A stretch of DNA of 64,000 nucleotides from an uncultured Steroidobacter sp. (GCA_938008435.1 CALLKK010000010.1:62001-126000); one strand, 5' to 3'; positions 26,069 to 35,397 are shown, counted from the first letter of the stretch. Made by a program: numbers and translations. The notes: a model not told the origin generated them from the sequence alone.

Positions 26069-26893
26069 ATGCAGTTCAAGGCTTTGAACGCACGCTTCCC
26101 TCGCAAGCGCGCCTTCATCACCGGTGCCGGCAGCGGCCTCGGCTTGGCGCTCGCGCGTGCGCTCGCTGCGGACGGCTGGGCACTCGGCCTGTTCGACCGC
26201 GACGTCGAACGATTGGCTGCCGTGGAAGGTGAGCTGTCCGCCGCGGGCGTGGCCGTGCTCGCTTACCCGGGCGATGTCACTCAACCCGACGAGCTCACGG
26301 TGGCGGTCAATTCGTTCGCGAGCGCGCATGACGGACTCGACCTCATGATCAACAACGCCGGGATCGCCGTGGCCGGCTCGCTCATGGATGTGCCGGACGA
26401 GGATTGGCGGGCAGCCATCGACACCAACCTCATGGGCGTCGTGCACGGCGCTCGCGCCGCCGTGCCGCACTTGCAGCGCAACGGCGCGGGCGTGCTGATC
26501 AACATCGCGAGCGCCGCCGCGTTCGGCTCGGCGCCCGGCATGATCCCCTACAACGCGACCAAGGCAGCGGTGGTCTCGGTGAGCGAATCGCTCGCGGGCG
26601 AGCTGCGCACGAGCGGCACGCAGGTCTCGGTCGTCATGCCGATGTTCTTCCGGAGCAACTTGATCGAATCGTTCCGCGGACCCGCCGAGACGCAGGCAAG
26701 CGCTGCGGCACTGGTTCGACGCGCACGCTATACCGCCGAGCAGGCGGCGCGGGATCTGCTCATCGCGGCAGGCAAAGGCAGGATGCACATCGTGCTGCCG
26801 GGCTCGGCGCGCTGGCTATGGCGCTTGAAGCGCTGGATGCCCGCTACTTTCGTCCGGCGCTTGATGCCCTACGCCGCCGATCGGATCAGCTGA
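26069..26893 (+). CDS. Short-chain dehydrogenase/reductase (SDR)
   Basis: 274 residues, classical SDR. Cofactor motif TGAGSGLGLALA, the NNAG motif (MINNAGIAVAG), catalytic Ser in INIASAAAFGS and YxxxK in PYNATKAAV. It uses NAD(P)H on an alcohol or ketone of unknown identity. ATG 26069 gives the usual short lead before the Rossmann strand; a GTG at 26033 would overlap the DUF4010 gene. Its 3' end overlaps the opposing M15 peptidase gene by eight bases. Confidence 0.9.
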   Translation: MQFKALNARFPRKRAFITGAGSGLGLALARALAADGWALGLFDRDVERLAAVEGELSAAGVAVLAYPGDVTQPDELTVAVNSFASAHDGLDLMINNAGIAVAGSLMDVPDEDWRAAIDTNLMGVVHGARAAVPHLQRNGAGVLINIASAAAFGSAPGMIPYNATKAAVVSVSESLAGELRTSGTQVSVVMPMFFRSNLIESFRGPAETQASAAALVRRARYTAEQAARDLLIAAGKGRMHIVLPGSARWLWRLKRWMPATFVRRLMPYAADRIS

Positions 26894-27581
26894 GCGACGG
26901 CATTCGCGTGGGCGGATCGATCGTCAGTAGATAACGGGTGTAGATCTCCGGCAGGCGCGCGAGCACATGCGCCTTGCCCGCAATGTCGCTCGCTTCGAGC
27001 ACGTGCCGTAGCATCGACAGGCTCAGGGACTCGAGCGCCGGCACGGACACCGGGGCATAGCTCAAGTGCCACGGCTCGGGACTGACGCCGCCGCGATCGG
27101 TCCGGTACGGACGAAAGAAGCCGAACTCTTCCATGTGCGCATCCAGCCAGGCGTTCAGCTTGGCGAAAATCCCGCCCTCGGCGTACTCGGAGGGCAAGAG
27201 CTGCACCTTGTAGCCCGGCGGAATCGCGGCCGCGTCGATCACATCGACGTCGCTGCCCCAATGATGCCGGCTGCCGCCCGGCAGCGCCGACCACGTGAGG
27301 ATCGCCTCCACGGCATCGGAATCGTCGAGCTCCTCGCGCTTGAGCGGCCGTCCGGCCCGGTCGTACAGCGGGCGCTCGCCCTTCCACTTGGCGTTCCAGA
27401 TCGCAAGCTGCGTCTCGAAGTCGCGGAAGCTCGAACAGACCTGTAGATCGATCCCCTCCAACGCGGCGGCATCGCGCATGGCCAATAACGAGGCGACCAC
27501 CTCGTAATGCAGCGAGCAGGCAGGCGTCTCGAGGTCGATGATGTGCGTACGGGCGCGGCCGGTGAGCTCGAGTTCGTTCAT
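26886..27581 (-). CDS. M15-family D-Ala-D-Ala carboxypeptidase-like protein (VanY type)
   Basis: 231 residues. Zinc-ligand motifs of the M15B/VanY group are present: VCSSFRDFETQ, SRHHWGSDVDV (His and Asp ligands) and EPWHLSY (catalytic Glu and final His). The family trims the terminal D-Ala of peptidoglycan peptides or cleaves related D,D/L,D bonds. No signal peptide is visible after MNELELTG (ATG 27581). An upstream extension to 27734 does not supply one either, and the promoter at 27610-27637 would lie inside it. It may be cytoplasmic and act on recycled muropeptides, which is inference. Confidence 0.87.
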   Translation of the reverse strand: MNELELTGRARTHIIDLETPACSLHYEVVASLLAMRDAAALEGIDLQVCSSFRDFETQLAIWNAKWKGERPLYDRAGRPLKREELDDSDAVEAILTWSALPGGSRHHWGSDVDVIDAAAIPPGYKVQLLPSEYAEGGIFAKLNAWLDAHMEEFGFFRPYRTDRGGVSPEPWHLSYAPVSVPALESLSLSMLRHVLEASDIAGKAHVLARLPEIYTRYLLTIDPPTRMPSLS

Positions 27582-27609
27582 TGATGCGGGTCGCGACTGG
27601 TTGGGGGCG

Positions 27610-27637
27610 TAACTATAAGAGATTGCGAGTATGTCAA
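27610..27637 (-). promoter_or_regulatory. Probable sigma-70 promoter of the M15 peptidase gene
   Basis: Read on the minus strand, a consensus -35 TTGACA (27637-27632) is followed after 16 bases by TAGTTA, with the better hexamer TATAGT (27617-27612) two bases closer. Transcription would start about 20 bases before ATG 27581. Confidence 0.45.
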
Positions 27638-27834
27638 AAAAACCGACACCGACTGCGTGCGCCGTTGCAGCCAAAACGCGAGTATCATGCACCGAATCGA
27701 ACCGGTGAAACCCGAGATGCGCTCGATGCGTCACTCATGGCACCCCGACGCATCGCGTTTGCCCCCTAATAAAGGTGCAACGTGGAACGGAGGCGCTGCA
27801 ACGTTGCCCAATAAGAAATGCGGCGGAGTATGCG

Positions 27835-30276
27835 GTGAAAGCGCGCGGCCTCAAGTATAGGTTGCTCTCGTTAGCGATCGCGGCGGGAATCTGCATTACC
27901 GCGACGTTGCTCGCGCTCGAGTATTTCGAGTACCGCCGGTCGGTCGCGACACGCGGCGTGCAAGCCGAGCAATCGCTGCTGATCGCCGAGAGCGAACGTC
28001 TGACCGCCCTCGCAGAAGAGATCGCGGCCTCCAATGCTGGCCGCATCGAAAGCGCCCTCGGCATGGGGGCGCAAGACACCCTCCAGCGCATCGCCGCGAT
28101 GCTGCTCGAAGACCCCGCCGTCGTGAGCGTGACCGTCTTCGGCTCGGACGGCTCCATCGCGCTCGAAGCCGGCCGCGACGAAGCCTGGACGCGCATGCTC
28201 GCCCCCGAAGAACGGCACACACTGCGCCGCGAGCTCGGCGCGCCGCAGAGCGTCGGCACGCTCGAGCTCACCGTCGGCCGTCCCGGGCTGCTTGCCTCTG
28301 CGCAAGCGCTGCGCGATCAGCTCGAAGAAGTCGAACGCGAAGACTTCAATCTCTGGGTTCGACTCATCCTTGCGGCCGGCGCCTTGATCACCGCGCTGCT
28401 CGCCTCGGCTGCCTGGGTCATCGCCCGGCGCCTGGAGCGGCCGATCGTCGAGCTCATTCGCTCCGCCGAGCGCATCGGCGAGGGCGACTACACCCGTCCG
28501 CACAAGGTCACGAGCAACGACGAGATCGCCGAGCTCGAGATGGCGCTCGATCGCATGCGCCAGAAGCTGCGGCAGACCACGATCACGAAGAATTACCTCA
28601 CGACGGTTCTCGACAGCATGAACGACGCGGTGCTCGTCACCGCGCCGAACGGCACGATCAAGCGCATCAACGAAGCCGCGGTACGCCTGTTCGGCTATAC
28701 GGAAGCGGAGCTCGCCGGCCGCGCGTTCTCGTCGCTCCTCACCGAAAGCGAGCGCGCCACGTTCACGATGCAGCCGACCACCGCCGAAACGCGCGAGACC
28801 GTGATCGCCACGCGTGCCGGTCAGACGATTCCGGTGTCGGTGTCGAGCTCACCGATCGCTGCTGAAGATCCGCAGTTCCAGGGCACGATCTTCGTCGTTC
28901 GCAACATCACCGATCGCAAGCGCGCCGAGCGCCGTATCCGCTATCTCGCACGCTACGACGCGCTCACGAAGGTGCCGAACCGCATGCAGTTTCAGCACAT
29001 GCTGCAGCAGGCGATCGCGCGTGCGCGGCGAGCGGACCGCACCATCGTGCTGCTCTACCTCGACATGGATCGGTTCAAGGAAATCAACGACACCTTCGGG
29101 CACTCGGCGGGCGATCGCACGCTCGAAGTGCTGAGCGAGCGGCTCACGCGCATCCTGCCGCGCGAGGCGATCGTCGGACGGCTCGCGGGCGATGAGTTCG
29201 GGCTCTTCATCGAAGGCTTCGCCGAGTCCGAGGACGTGCGCACGCAGGCGGCCAATCTCGCGCGCATGGTGCTCGCCGAAGTCTGCAAGCCCTACTACGT
29301 CGAACAGCAGGAAGTCTTCCTCACGGCGAGCGTCGGCATCGCATTCTGTCCGAAGGATGCGGAGAACGTCATCGACCTCATCCGTAACGCGGATGCGGCG
29401 ATGTATCACTCCAAGCAGAACGGCGGCAACAACTTCGCCTTCTATTCGCCCGACATGAATGCCGCCGCCGTCGAGCGGCTGATGCTGAAGAGCAAGCTGC
29501 GCCGCGCACTCGAGCGTGACGAGCTCATGATGTTCTATCAACCGAAGGTGGATCTGCGGGACGGACGCATCATCGGCGCCGAAGCGCTGCTGCGTTGGCG
29601 ACTGCCCGGCCATGGCGACATTCCGCCCTCGCAGTTCATTCCGCTCGCCGAGGAAACCACGCTCATTCTCGGCATCGGCGAATGGGTCCTGAATCGCGTC
29701 TGCGCCGACTACCGGCGCTGGCAGGAACGCATTGCGAACCCGGGCCGCGTCTCGATCAACTTGTCGCTCAAGCAGCTGCGTCAGGCGAGCTTCATTCCGC
29801 GCTGCAAGTCCGTGTTCCGCCGCCACGGCGTCTCGCCGACGTGCTTCGAGCTCGAAATCACCGAGACCACGTTGATGGTCGATCCGGCGCGCACCGTGAA
29901 GCTGCTCGATGAGCTGTACGCCATGGGTCTGCACCTGTCGATCGACGATTTCGGCACCGGCTATTCGTCGCTCAGTGCACTTCAGCAGTTCCCGATCGGC
30001 ACGCTCAAGATCGATCAATCTTTCGTGCGCGATTCGGCGACCAATGCCGACGACGCGACGATCGTGCGCATGATCATCGACATGGGCAAAGCGCTCGAAG
30101 TGGAAGTGGTCGCCGAAGGCGTCGAGAACGAAGAGCAGCTCGCCTTCCTGCGCAGCCGCGGCTGCCATTACGCACAAGGTCGACTCTTCGGCGATGCCAT
30201 GAGCGCCGACGAATTCCTCGAGCTGCTGCTCGCGCAGCAGTCGGGACGGGCTGCGGTGAGCCAGCTATTTGCGTAG
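27835..30276 (+). CDS. GGDEF-EAL cyclic-di-GMP protein with HAMP and PAS domains
   Basis: 813 residues from GTG 27835, preceded by GGAG (27825-27828). Domains in order: membrane helix (about 5-27), periplasmic segment, second membrane helix (about 175-197), HAMP, PAS (about 255-370, with FRNITDRKRAERR-like exit), GGDEF, EAL. The diguanylate cyclase signature is AGDEF (451-455), a common active variant of GGDEF. The phosphodiesterase signature EALLRWR starts at Glu583, with DDFGTGYSSL and VENEEQLAFL intact, so the EAL half looks catalytic. It sets c-di-GMP levels in response to an envelope or cytoplasmic signal. A c-di-GMP-binding YajQ is encoded at 50184-50666. Confidence 0.95.
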   Translation: MKARGLKYRLLSLAIAAGICITATLLALEYFEYRRSVATRGVQAEQSLLIAESERLTALAEEIAASNAGRIESALGMGAQDTLQRIAAMLLEDPAVVSVTVFGSDGSIALEAGRDEAWTRMLAPEERHTLRRELGAPQSVGTLELTVGRPGLLASAQALRDQLEEVEREDFNLWVRLILAAGALITALLASAAWVIARRLERPIVELIRSAERIGEGDYTRPHKVTSNDEIAELEMALDRMRQKLRQTTITKNYLTTVLDSMNDAVLVTAPNGTIKRINEAAVRLFGYTEAELAGRAFSSLLTESERATFTMQPTTAETRETVIATRAGQTIPVSVSSSPIAAEDPQFQGTIFVVRNITDRKRAERRIRYLARYDALTKVPNRMQFQHMLQQAIARARRADRTIVLLYLDMDRFKEINDTFGHSAGDRTLEVLSERLTRILPREAIVGRLAGDEFGLFIEGFAESEDVRTQAANLARMVLAEVCKPYYVEQQEVFLTASVGIAFCPKDAENVIDLIRNADAAMYHSKQNGGNNFAFYSPDMNAAAVERLMLKSKLRRALERDELMMFYQPKVDLRDGRIIGAEALLRWRLPGHGDIPPSQFIPLAEETTLILGIGEWVLNRVCADYRRWQERIANPGRVSINLSLKQLRQASFIPRCKSVFRRHGVSPTCFELEITETTLMVDPARTVKLLDELYAMGLHLSIDDFGTGYSSLSALQQFPIGTLKIDQSFVRDSATNADDATIVRMIIDMGKALEVEVVAEGVENEEQLAFLRSRGCHYAQGRLFGDAMSADEFLELLLAQQSGRAAVSQLFA

Positions 30277-30280
30277 ATCG

Positions 30281-30374
30281 GGCGCTGGGCTCTGGGCGCC
30301 GAGCAGATAGGCTACGGGCTACAGGCTACAGGCTACGGACAGCGCGCTCGGCTCTCGGCCCCTGGGCACTGGCC
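30281..30374 (+). repeat. Intergenic heptamer-repeat element, copy A
   Basis: It starts with GGCGCTGGGCTCTGGGCGCC and continues into tandem heptads GGCTACG GGCTACA GGCTACA GGCTACG (about 30310-30338), ending in GGCCCCTGGGCACTGGCC-like sequence. Same module and orientation as copy D at 43553. The period of seven and the stops in all frames argue against coding. Confidence 0.75.
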
Positions 30375-30535
30375 AGAAAAAATGCTTGCTGCTGCGAATG
30401 CAGCCTCCTTGACGTTTTGGCGTCTTCCTCGTCCCTGACGCGCTAGCGTCCCTCGCAACGGCTTGCTTGACGCTTCAACGTACCCTCGCAAGGAGCTTGC
30501 TTGCCGACCGCGTCCTCACGACGCACACTCCGCGC

Positions 30536-31756
30536 ATGATCAAGAACGACGCCGTCATCCTGGGTCTGTTGTCGCTGACGCTCGGGGCCATCTTCTGGTC
30601 GACCCAATCGCAGCATCCGTTCTGGCGCCGCTTCTATCGCTACGTGCCGGCGCTGCTGCTCTGCTACTTCATTCCGGCGCTATACAACACCGTCGGCCTG
30701 ATCGACGGCGAGGGCTCGGCGCTCTACCCCATCGCTTCGCGCTATCTGCTGCCGACCACGCTCGTGCTGCTCACCTTGTCGATCGACTTTCCGGCGATCG
30801 CGCGTCTCGGCCCGAAAGCCGTCGCGCTCTTTCTCACCGGCACCGTCGGCATCGTCTTCGGCGGTCCGTTGTCGCTGTGGCTGTGGAGCTGGCTCAGCCC
30901 GGAGACAGTTGCAGGCGATGTCTGGAAAGGCATGGCGACGCTCGCTGGAAGCTGGATCGGCGGCAGCGCCAATCAAACCGCGATGAAGGAAGTCTTCGGC
31001 GTCGACAGCAATCTCTTCGGCATGTTCCTCGCCGTCGACGTGATCGTTGCGAATCTCTGGATGGCGTTCTTGCTCTATCTGGCCGGACGCGCCGATGACA
31101 TCGACGCCAAACGCGGTGCGGATCGTGCGGCCATCGTCGCGCTACGCGAGAAGATGGAACGCTTCGAAGCCGAACATGCGCGCATCCCAAAGCTGCCCGA
31201 CCTCATGTTCGTGCTCGCGGTCGGGTTCGGCGCAACCGGCGTATCGCACTTCCTCGGCGCGCCGCTCGCGGCGGCGTTCGCCGGTCAGGTCTGGGCCGAA
31301 CGCTTGTCGCTGGCGAGCGAGTTCTTCTGGATCGTCGTCATCGCCACGACGATCGGTCTGCTGCTGTCGCTGACACCCGCTCGCCGCCTCGAAGGCGTCG
31401 GCGCGTCGAAGATCGGTACCGTGCTCTTGTACGTGCTCATCGCCAGCATCGGCATGCACATGGATCTGCGCGCGATCTTCACCAATCCCGGACTGTTCGG
31501 CGTCGGGGCGACGTGGATTCTGTTCCACGGCGCGCTCATGTATTTCGTGGCGCGGCTGATCCGCGCGCCGATCTTCTATTTCGCGGTGGGCAGCCAGGCG
31601 AACATCGGTGCAGCAGCCAGTGCGCCGGTCGTGGCGAGCGCCTTCCATCCGTCGCTGGCGCCGGTCGGCGTGCTACTTGCGGTGCTCGGATACGCGCTCG
31701 GAACGTACGCTGCGTGGCTCTGCGCTCAGCTCATGCGCCTCGTCGTCGGTGCGTGA
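30536..31756 (+). CDS. DUF819-family integral membrane protein
   Basis: 406 residues with about ten or more membrane helices. It matches the DUF819 (YjcL-type) family: LLCYFIPALYNTVG, GTVGIVFGGPLSLWL, LAGSWIGGSANQTAMKEVF, VDVIVANLWMAFLLYLAG and QANIGAAASAPVVASAF. The family looks transporter-like but its substrate is unknown. ATG 30536 is used; an AAGGAG at 30490-30495 is too far for it, so a start further upstream in the same frame remains possible. The 3' end overlaps the opposing ArnT-like gene by 84 bases. Confidence 0.87.
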   Translation: MIKNDAVILGLLSLTLGAIFWSTQSQHPFWRRFYRYVPALLLCYFIPALYNTVGLIDGEGSALYPIASRYLLPTTLVLLTLSIDFPAIARLGPKAVALFLTGTVGIVFGGPLSLWLWSWLSPETVAGDVWKGMATLAGSWIGGSANQTAMKEVFGVDSNLFGMFLAVDVIVANLWMAFLLYLAGRADDIDAKRGADRAAIVALREKMERFEAEHARIPKLPDLMFVLAVGFGATGVSHFLGAPLAAAFAGQVWAERLSLASEFFWIVVIATTIGLLLSLTPARRLEGVGASKIGTVLLYVLIASIGMHMDLRAIFTNPGLFGVGATWILFHGALMYFVARLIRAPIFYFAVGSQANIGAAASAPVVASAFHPSLAPVGVLLAVLGYALGTYAAWLCAQLMRLVVGA

Positions 31757-33487
31757 TTCGGCCATCGTCGGCGGGCGATAGGTATGCGCAGCTTGCGAAC
31801 GGCCGCGCGCCGCGCACGCCGCAGCCGCCCTGCCCTCGACCAGATACCACGATCTGCGATTGGCCGTACCTAACGCAGTCGTCGTCGCGTCTTGAAAGCA
31901 CAGCTCGCGTGCGAAGGCATCGACGAGCAGCACGCGATCGTCGCCCGCATTGAGCCACGCGGCTGCGTCGTAAGCCTCTTGGTCCGCCTCGCGCCAGCGC
32001 GCGTAGCCGAAGTGAACGACCGGTCGCTGCAGCTTCAGCAAGTGCTCCGCGCGAAACCCGTACAGCGCAAGTTGCTTGTCCGGCGCGGCGGCTCGTGCCA
32101 CCGCGCGTGCGAAACGCGCGCCCGACAGCACGTCATTCAAGCCCGGATTGAGCCAGAAGCTGACGACGGCCAGCGCGCATGCGAGCGCTCCTGCGTACGC
32201 GAGCCAAGCACGCTGCGGGCGCGCGAGCGCACAGACAATCAAGGCGGACGCTCCGATGACGAACGCAGGCGCTTCCAGATCGAGCCCGTACATCGAGGCC
32301 AACTCCGTGCGCCGCCCGTCATCGAAGAACAAGTAACCGGCTGCACCCACGCAGACGAGACCGATGAGCACGCCGATCCCGAACACCGCCGTGCGCACCC
32401 ATTGTTTCCGCGCAAGGTCGGGCACATACGCCGCGCAGGCCAGCACGAATGCCGGAACGGCTGGCAGAATGTAGACACCGCGTTTGCCTGCGCTCAGCGA
32501 GAAGAAGAGCACGACCAATCCCACCCACGACAGCAGCAGCGCAATACGCAGATCGCGTCGTTGCCATGCCTCGCGCCACTTTCCCCACAGCCACGGCACC
32601 AGTGCGATCAACGGCAACCACAGCACCGGAATGACTTCGAGGATGAAGTACCAGAACGGCTCGCGGTGATGCCATGCATCGAGATAACGCTCGGCGGTTT
32701 GAACGAACAGGATCTCGTCGCGATAGGCAGCGAGCGTCGGATCGCCGCGCGTCGCCAGCAGCATCGGTGCGAGCCACACGCTCACGGCCAGCACGAACGC
32801 CACCGGCCCGACGAGCCAACGCCAATCGCGCACTCGCCACGCCGCCGCGCGCCACCGCAGACAAAGCACCGCCCACGGCACGAGCGCCAAGAGCGGCAAA
32901 AAGCCCACGCCCTTTGTGATCACGCCAAGCCCTGCTGCGGCCCAGCCGAGCGCATACCAGCGCCACGCAGGACCGATCAGTAAATGGCGGAGCAATCCAT
33001 AGAGGCCAAGCGTCGTGAAGAAGCAGAGCGTTGCGTCGATCTGCGCTTGCCGTGCTTGCCAGACGAACTGCACGGTGAGCACGAGCAGCGTGCCCGCGAT
33101 CAGCCCTACTTCGCGATTCCACAAACGTCGTCCGAGGTCGTAGACGAGCACGATGCAGCCGAGCCCGCTCAACAACGACGGCAGCAAGAACGAAAGGCGC
33201 AGCGAGCCGGTGGCCCTGAAGCCGAGCGCAAGCAACCAGAAGTAAAGCGGCGGCTTGTCGGGATAGAGTTCGCCGCCGACGCGCGGCACGAGCCATTCGC
33301 CGTTTATGACCATGTCGCGCGCGATCAGCGCAAAGCGCGGCTCGTCTGCCGGCCATGGATCGCGTAGCCCGATACCGCTGCCGATGAAGATGAGCCCGAG
33401 GCCGATCAACCAGAGTAGATCGAGACCGATATCGCGCGTGCCCGCTTGCGACGGACGCAGCCAGCGCGTCACCAACGCGTCGCTCAA
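31673..33487 (-). CDS. ArnT/PMT-type membrane glycosyltransferase
   Basis: About 604 residues, GT-C fold with around twelve membrane helices. The first periplasmic loop shows DPWPADEPRFALIARDM, and VGGELYPDKPPLYFWLLAL is diagnostic for the ArnT/PMT_2 family, which moves a sugar from a polyprenyl phosphate carrier to lipid A or another acceptor at the periplasmic face. The likely start is TTG 33487, because GGAGGAG (33499-33493) lies five bases ahead and the TTG overlaps the preceding GT2 stop as TTGA; GTG 33472 is the alternative. The C-terminal tail overlaps the DUF819 gene and is charged and probably non-conserved. Confidence 0.85.
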   Translation of the reverse strand: MSDALVTRWLRPSQAGTRDIGLDLLWLIGLGLIFIGSGIGLRDPWPADEPRFALIARDMVINGEWLVPRVGGELYPDKPPLYFWLLALGFRATGSLRLSFLLPSLLSGLGCIVLVYDLGRRLWNREVGLIAGTLLVLTVQFVWQARQAQIDATLCFFTTLGLYGLLRHLLIGPAWRWYALGWAAAGLGVITKGVGFLPLLALVPWAVLCLRWRAAAWRVRDWRWLVGPVAFVLAVSVWLAPMLLATRGDPTLAAYRDEILFVQTAERYLDAWHHREPFWYFILEVIPVLWLPLIALVPWLWGKWREAWQRRDLRIALLLSWVGLVVLFFSLSAGKRGVYILPAVPAFVLACAAYVPDLARKQWVRTAVFGIGVLIGLVCVGAAGYLFFDDGRRTELASMYGLDLEAPAFVIGASALIVCALARPQRAWLAYAGALACALAVVSFWLNPGLNDVLSGARFARAVARAAAPDKQLALYGFRAEHLLKLQRPVVHFGYARWREADQEAYDAAAWLNAGDDRVLLVDAFARELCFQDATTTALGTANRRSWYLVEGRAAAACAARGRSQAAHTYRPPTMAESRTDDEAHELSAEPRSVRSERVSEHRK

Positions 33488-34248
33488 AAAGGCTCCTCCG
33501 TCGCGTCCACATGCGTGGCGCGCTTCATGAGCCAGCGCACGCCGAACAGATCGACGATACCGACCCAGAGGCGATTGCCGATGCCGTACTTCGAGCACCC
33601 GTGCCGCCGCGGACGATGGTTCACGTCGACCGAGACGACCGTGGCGCCTTCGCGCTGAAAGAGCGCAGGCAAGAATCGATGCATGTGATCGAAGGCGGGA
33701 ATCTCGAGGAAGGTGGCGCGATGAAAGAGCTTGATGCCGCAGCCCGTATCCGGCGTGCCGTCCTTGAGGAGCGAGCAGCGCACGGCGTTCGCCACGCGCG
33801 AGGAGATGCGGCGCACCCATGAGTCATGCCGTACGCGGCGCACGCCGGCGACGAGCCGTACCTTTCCGCTCGCATCGTCACGCTGCACCGCGAGCAGCGC
33901 CGGCAGATCGCGCGGATCGTTTTGCCCGTCGCCGTCGAGAGTCGCGATCCACGCCGCGCGCGCAGCGCGGACGCCGGTACGAAGCGCTGCGCTCTGTCCG
34001 CAGCGCCGAGCGTGCCGCAGCAACCGCACGTAAGGCCGTGTGCTGCGCAGCGCCCGGATATTGGCGGCCGTCTCATCCGTGCTGCCGTCGTCGACGAAGA
34101 TGACCTCGTAGTTCAGCGCGTTGCCGAGTGCCATTTCGATCTCGCATGCCAACGGCTCGACATTCTCCGCCTCATTGAAGACGGGAATGACGATCGAGAG
34201 CTCGACCGCCTCCTCCGCCAAGGGCGCATTACGTACCGCTACACTCAT
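33484..34248 (-). CDS. GT2 family polyprenyl-phosphate glycosyltransferase (DPM1-like)
   Basis: 254 residues. GT-A motifs: SIVIPVFNEAENVEPL, FVDDGSTDETAANI, the metal-binding DGDGQNDP and TGCGIKLFHR. It loads a nucleotide sugar onto undecaprenyl or dolichyl phosphate at the cytoplasmic side. It lacks the C-terminal membrane helices of ArnC/GtrB, so it is the soluble DPM1 type. The next gene, coupled by TTGA, is an ArnT-like transferase that would use the product. No flippase gene is adjacent. Start at MSVAVRNAPL (34248); the frame is open far upstream but with no GT sequence. Confidence 0.88.
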   Translation of the reverse strand: MSVAVRNAPLAEEAVELSIVIPVFNEAENVEPLACEIEMALGNALNYEVIFVDDGSTDETAANIRALRSTRPYVRLLRHARRCGQSAALRTGVRAARAAWIATLDGDGQNDPRDLPALLAVQRDDASGKVRLVAGVRRVRHDSWVRRISSRVANAVRCSLLKDGTPDTGCGIKLFHRATFLEIPAFDHMHRFLPALFQREGATVVSVDVNHRPRRHGCSKYGIGNRLWVGIVDLFGVRWLMKRATHVDATEEPF

Positions 34249-34533
34249 TCGCACTGTCCATTTCCGGCTTAGGCGACACCGCAGTAAGGCGTTCGCAAAG
34301 GAAAAGTTCAACCGCCCGACGAAGCGTCCATGTCGGCGGCAGAGCAAGGATCGTACCGACCCCGCACTGAAAGGTTTACCCACATCCTTCGGCCAGCGAC
34401 ACGTGCTGCGTCGCGAGGGCGTAGCGTTTGTCGCGAGGAACTTCGCCACCATCGCCTCGTTGAATTTTGACGCCAGACGCCCACCGCGAGCAGTGCGCCG
34501 GGTCGCGCCTGGCGCCGCTCGCGTCGAATCGTC

Positions 34534-35382
34534 ATGTGGCTGCTCAAGATCAGCGCAATGCTCGTCGTCCTGGGCCTGTCGGCCCGCGCCTTGGCGTGCG
34601 ATGCGGTTCCGCTCAAATGTCAGGAACGGTTCGGCGAGCTGGTCGCCTATCGCGCCGAGGCCATCGAGCTCGCTTTCGGCGAGCTCCTGGCCGTGCTGCC
34701 CGAGCGCATGGCGATCAAGTTCGTGGGGCCGCGCGATGCGGAATACGCGAAGTACGAGCGACGGATCGCCTACGACATCGCTCAGCAGAGGCTGATCGTG
34801 CCGCGTCATATGACGACGAAGCGCCTGCCGAATCCGGTACGAGCCGCGGGCAATTATTGGCCGTTCTATCAGAACGAGCTGTACCGCAATACGTTTCCGG
34901 TCGTGCTCGCCATCGACAACGCGCTCTGGGGCGCGTACTTGCAGGAAGCCGCGCACCGTAAAGGGCTCTCCTGGCCGCACGCCGAATGCGCCTCGATCGA
35001 CATCGGCCAACGCCTACCGTGCGAGATGCTGGTCGAAGGGATCGCGGCGTATTTGACGGCCGCGCGCAATCCGTTCTTCAACGCGAATCGACTCGATCGC
35101 ATCTGGCCGTCGGATTTTGAGACCTTTCGCGAGCGCGTCTGGCGACGCAATGAGAGCGGCTACCGGGATGTGCAGCGCTACGGTGGGCTCATGCTCGTCA
35201 AGCCGCTGATCGACGAATTCGGCGCACCGAACGCGCTCTACTACTTCGCGCAGACGCCGTTCGCGCTCGAAGAGGAGAACTTGCACCTTTCCGCGCTGCG
35301 TTATCAGGAACGAGCACGTACCTGGCTGGAAGCGAACAAGAGACCGCGCGGCACGCTCACCGTCGTTTCCAGCCAGGAATAA
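34534..35382 (+). CDS. Exported protein of unknown function
   Basis: 282 residues. The N-terminus is a Sec signal (LLKISAMLVVLGLSARALA, cleavage before CDAVPL). The mature part is rich in aromatic and charged residues, with short helices (ELVAYRAEAIELAFGELL) and no motif I recognise. It has two cysteines near the N-terminus (CDAVPLKC) and two more (ECASIDIGQRLPC), compatible with periplasmic disulfides. Phrases such as PCEMLVEGIAAYLTAARN resemble helical metallopeptidase-like proteins, but no HExxH is seen. It is flanked by an opposing kinase gene and a divergent GT2 gene, giving no functional hint. Confidence 0.75.
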   Translation: MWLLKISAMLVVLGLSARALACDAVPLKCQERFGELVAYRAEAIELAFGELLAVLPERMAIKFVGPRDAEYAKYERRIAYDIAQQRLIVPRHMTTKRLPNPVRAAGNYWPFYQNELYRNTFPVVLAIDNALWGAYLQEAAHRKGLSWPHAECASIDIGQRLPCEMLVEGIAAYLTAARNPFFNANRLDRIWPSDFETFRERVWRRNESGYRDVQRYGGLMLVKPLIDEFGAPNALYYFAQTPFALEEENLHLSALRYQERARTWLEANKRPRGTLTVVSSQE

Positions 35383-35397
35383 ACGACTCCGCGGCGG

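Noticed and set aside
30281..30374. CRISPR array
   Set aside because: The units are seven-base tandem heptads without spacers, and no cas genes are present.
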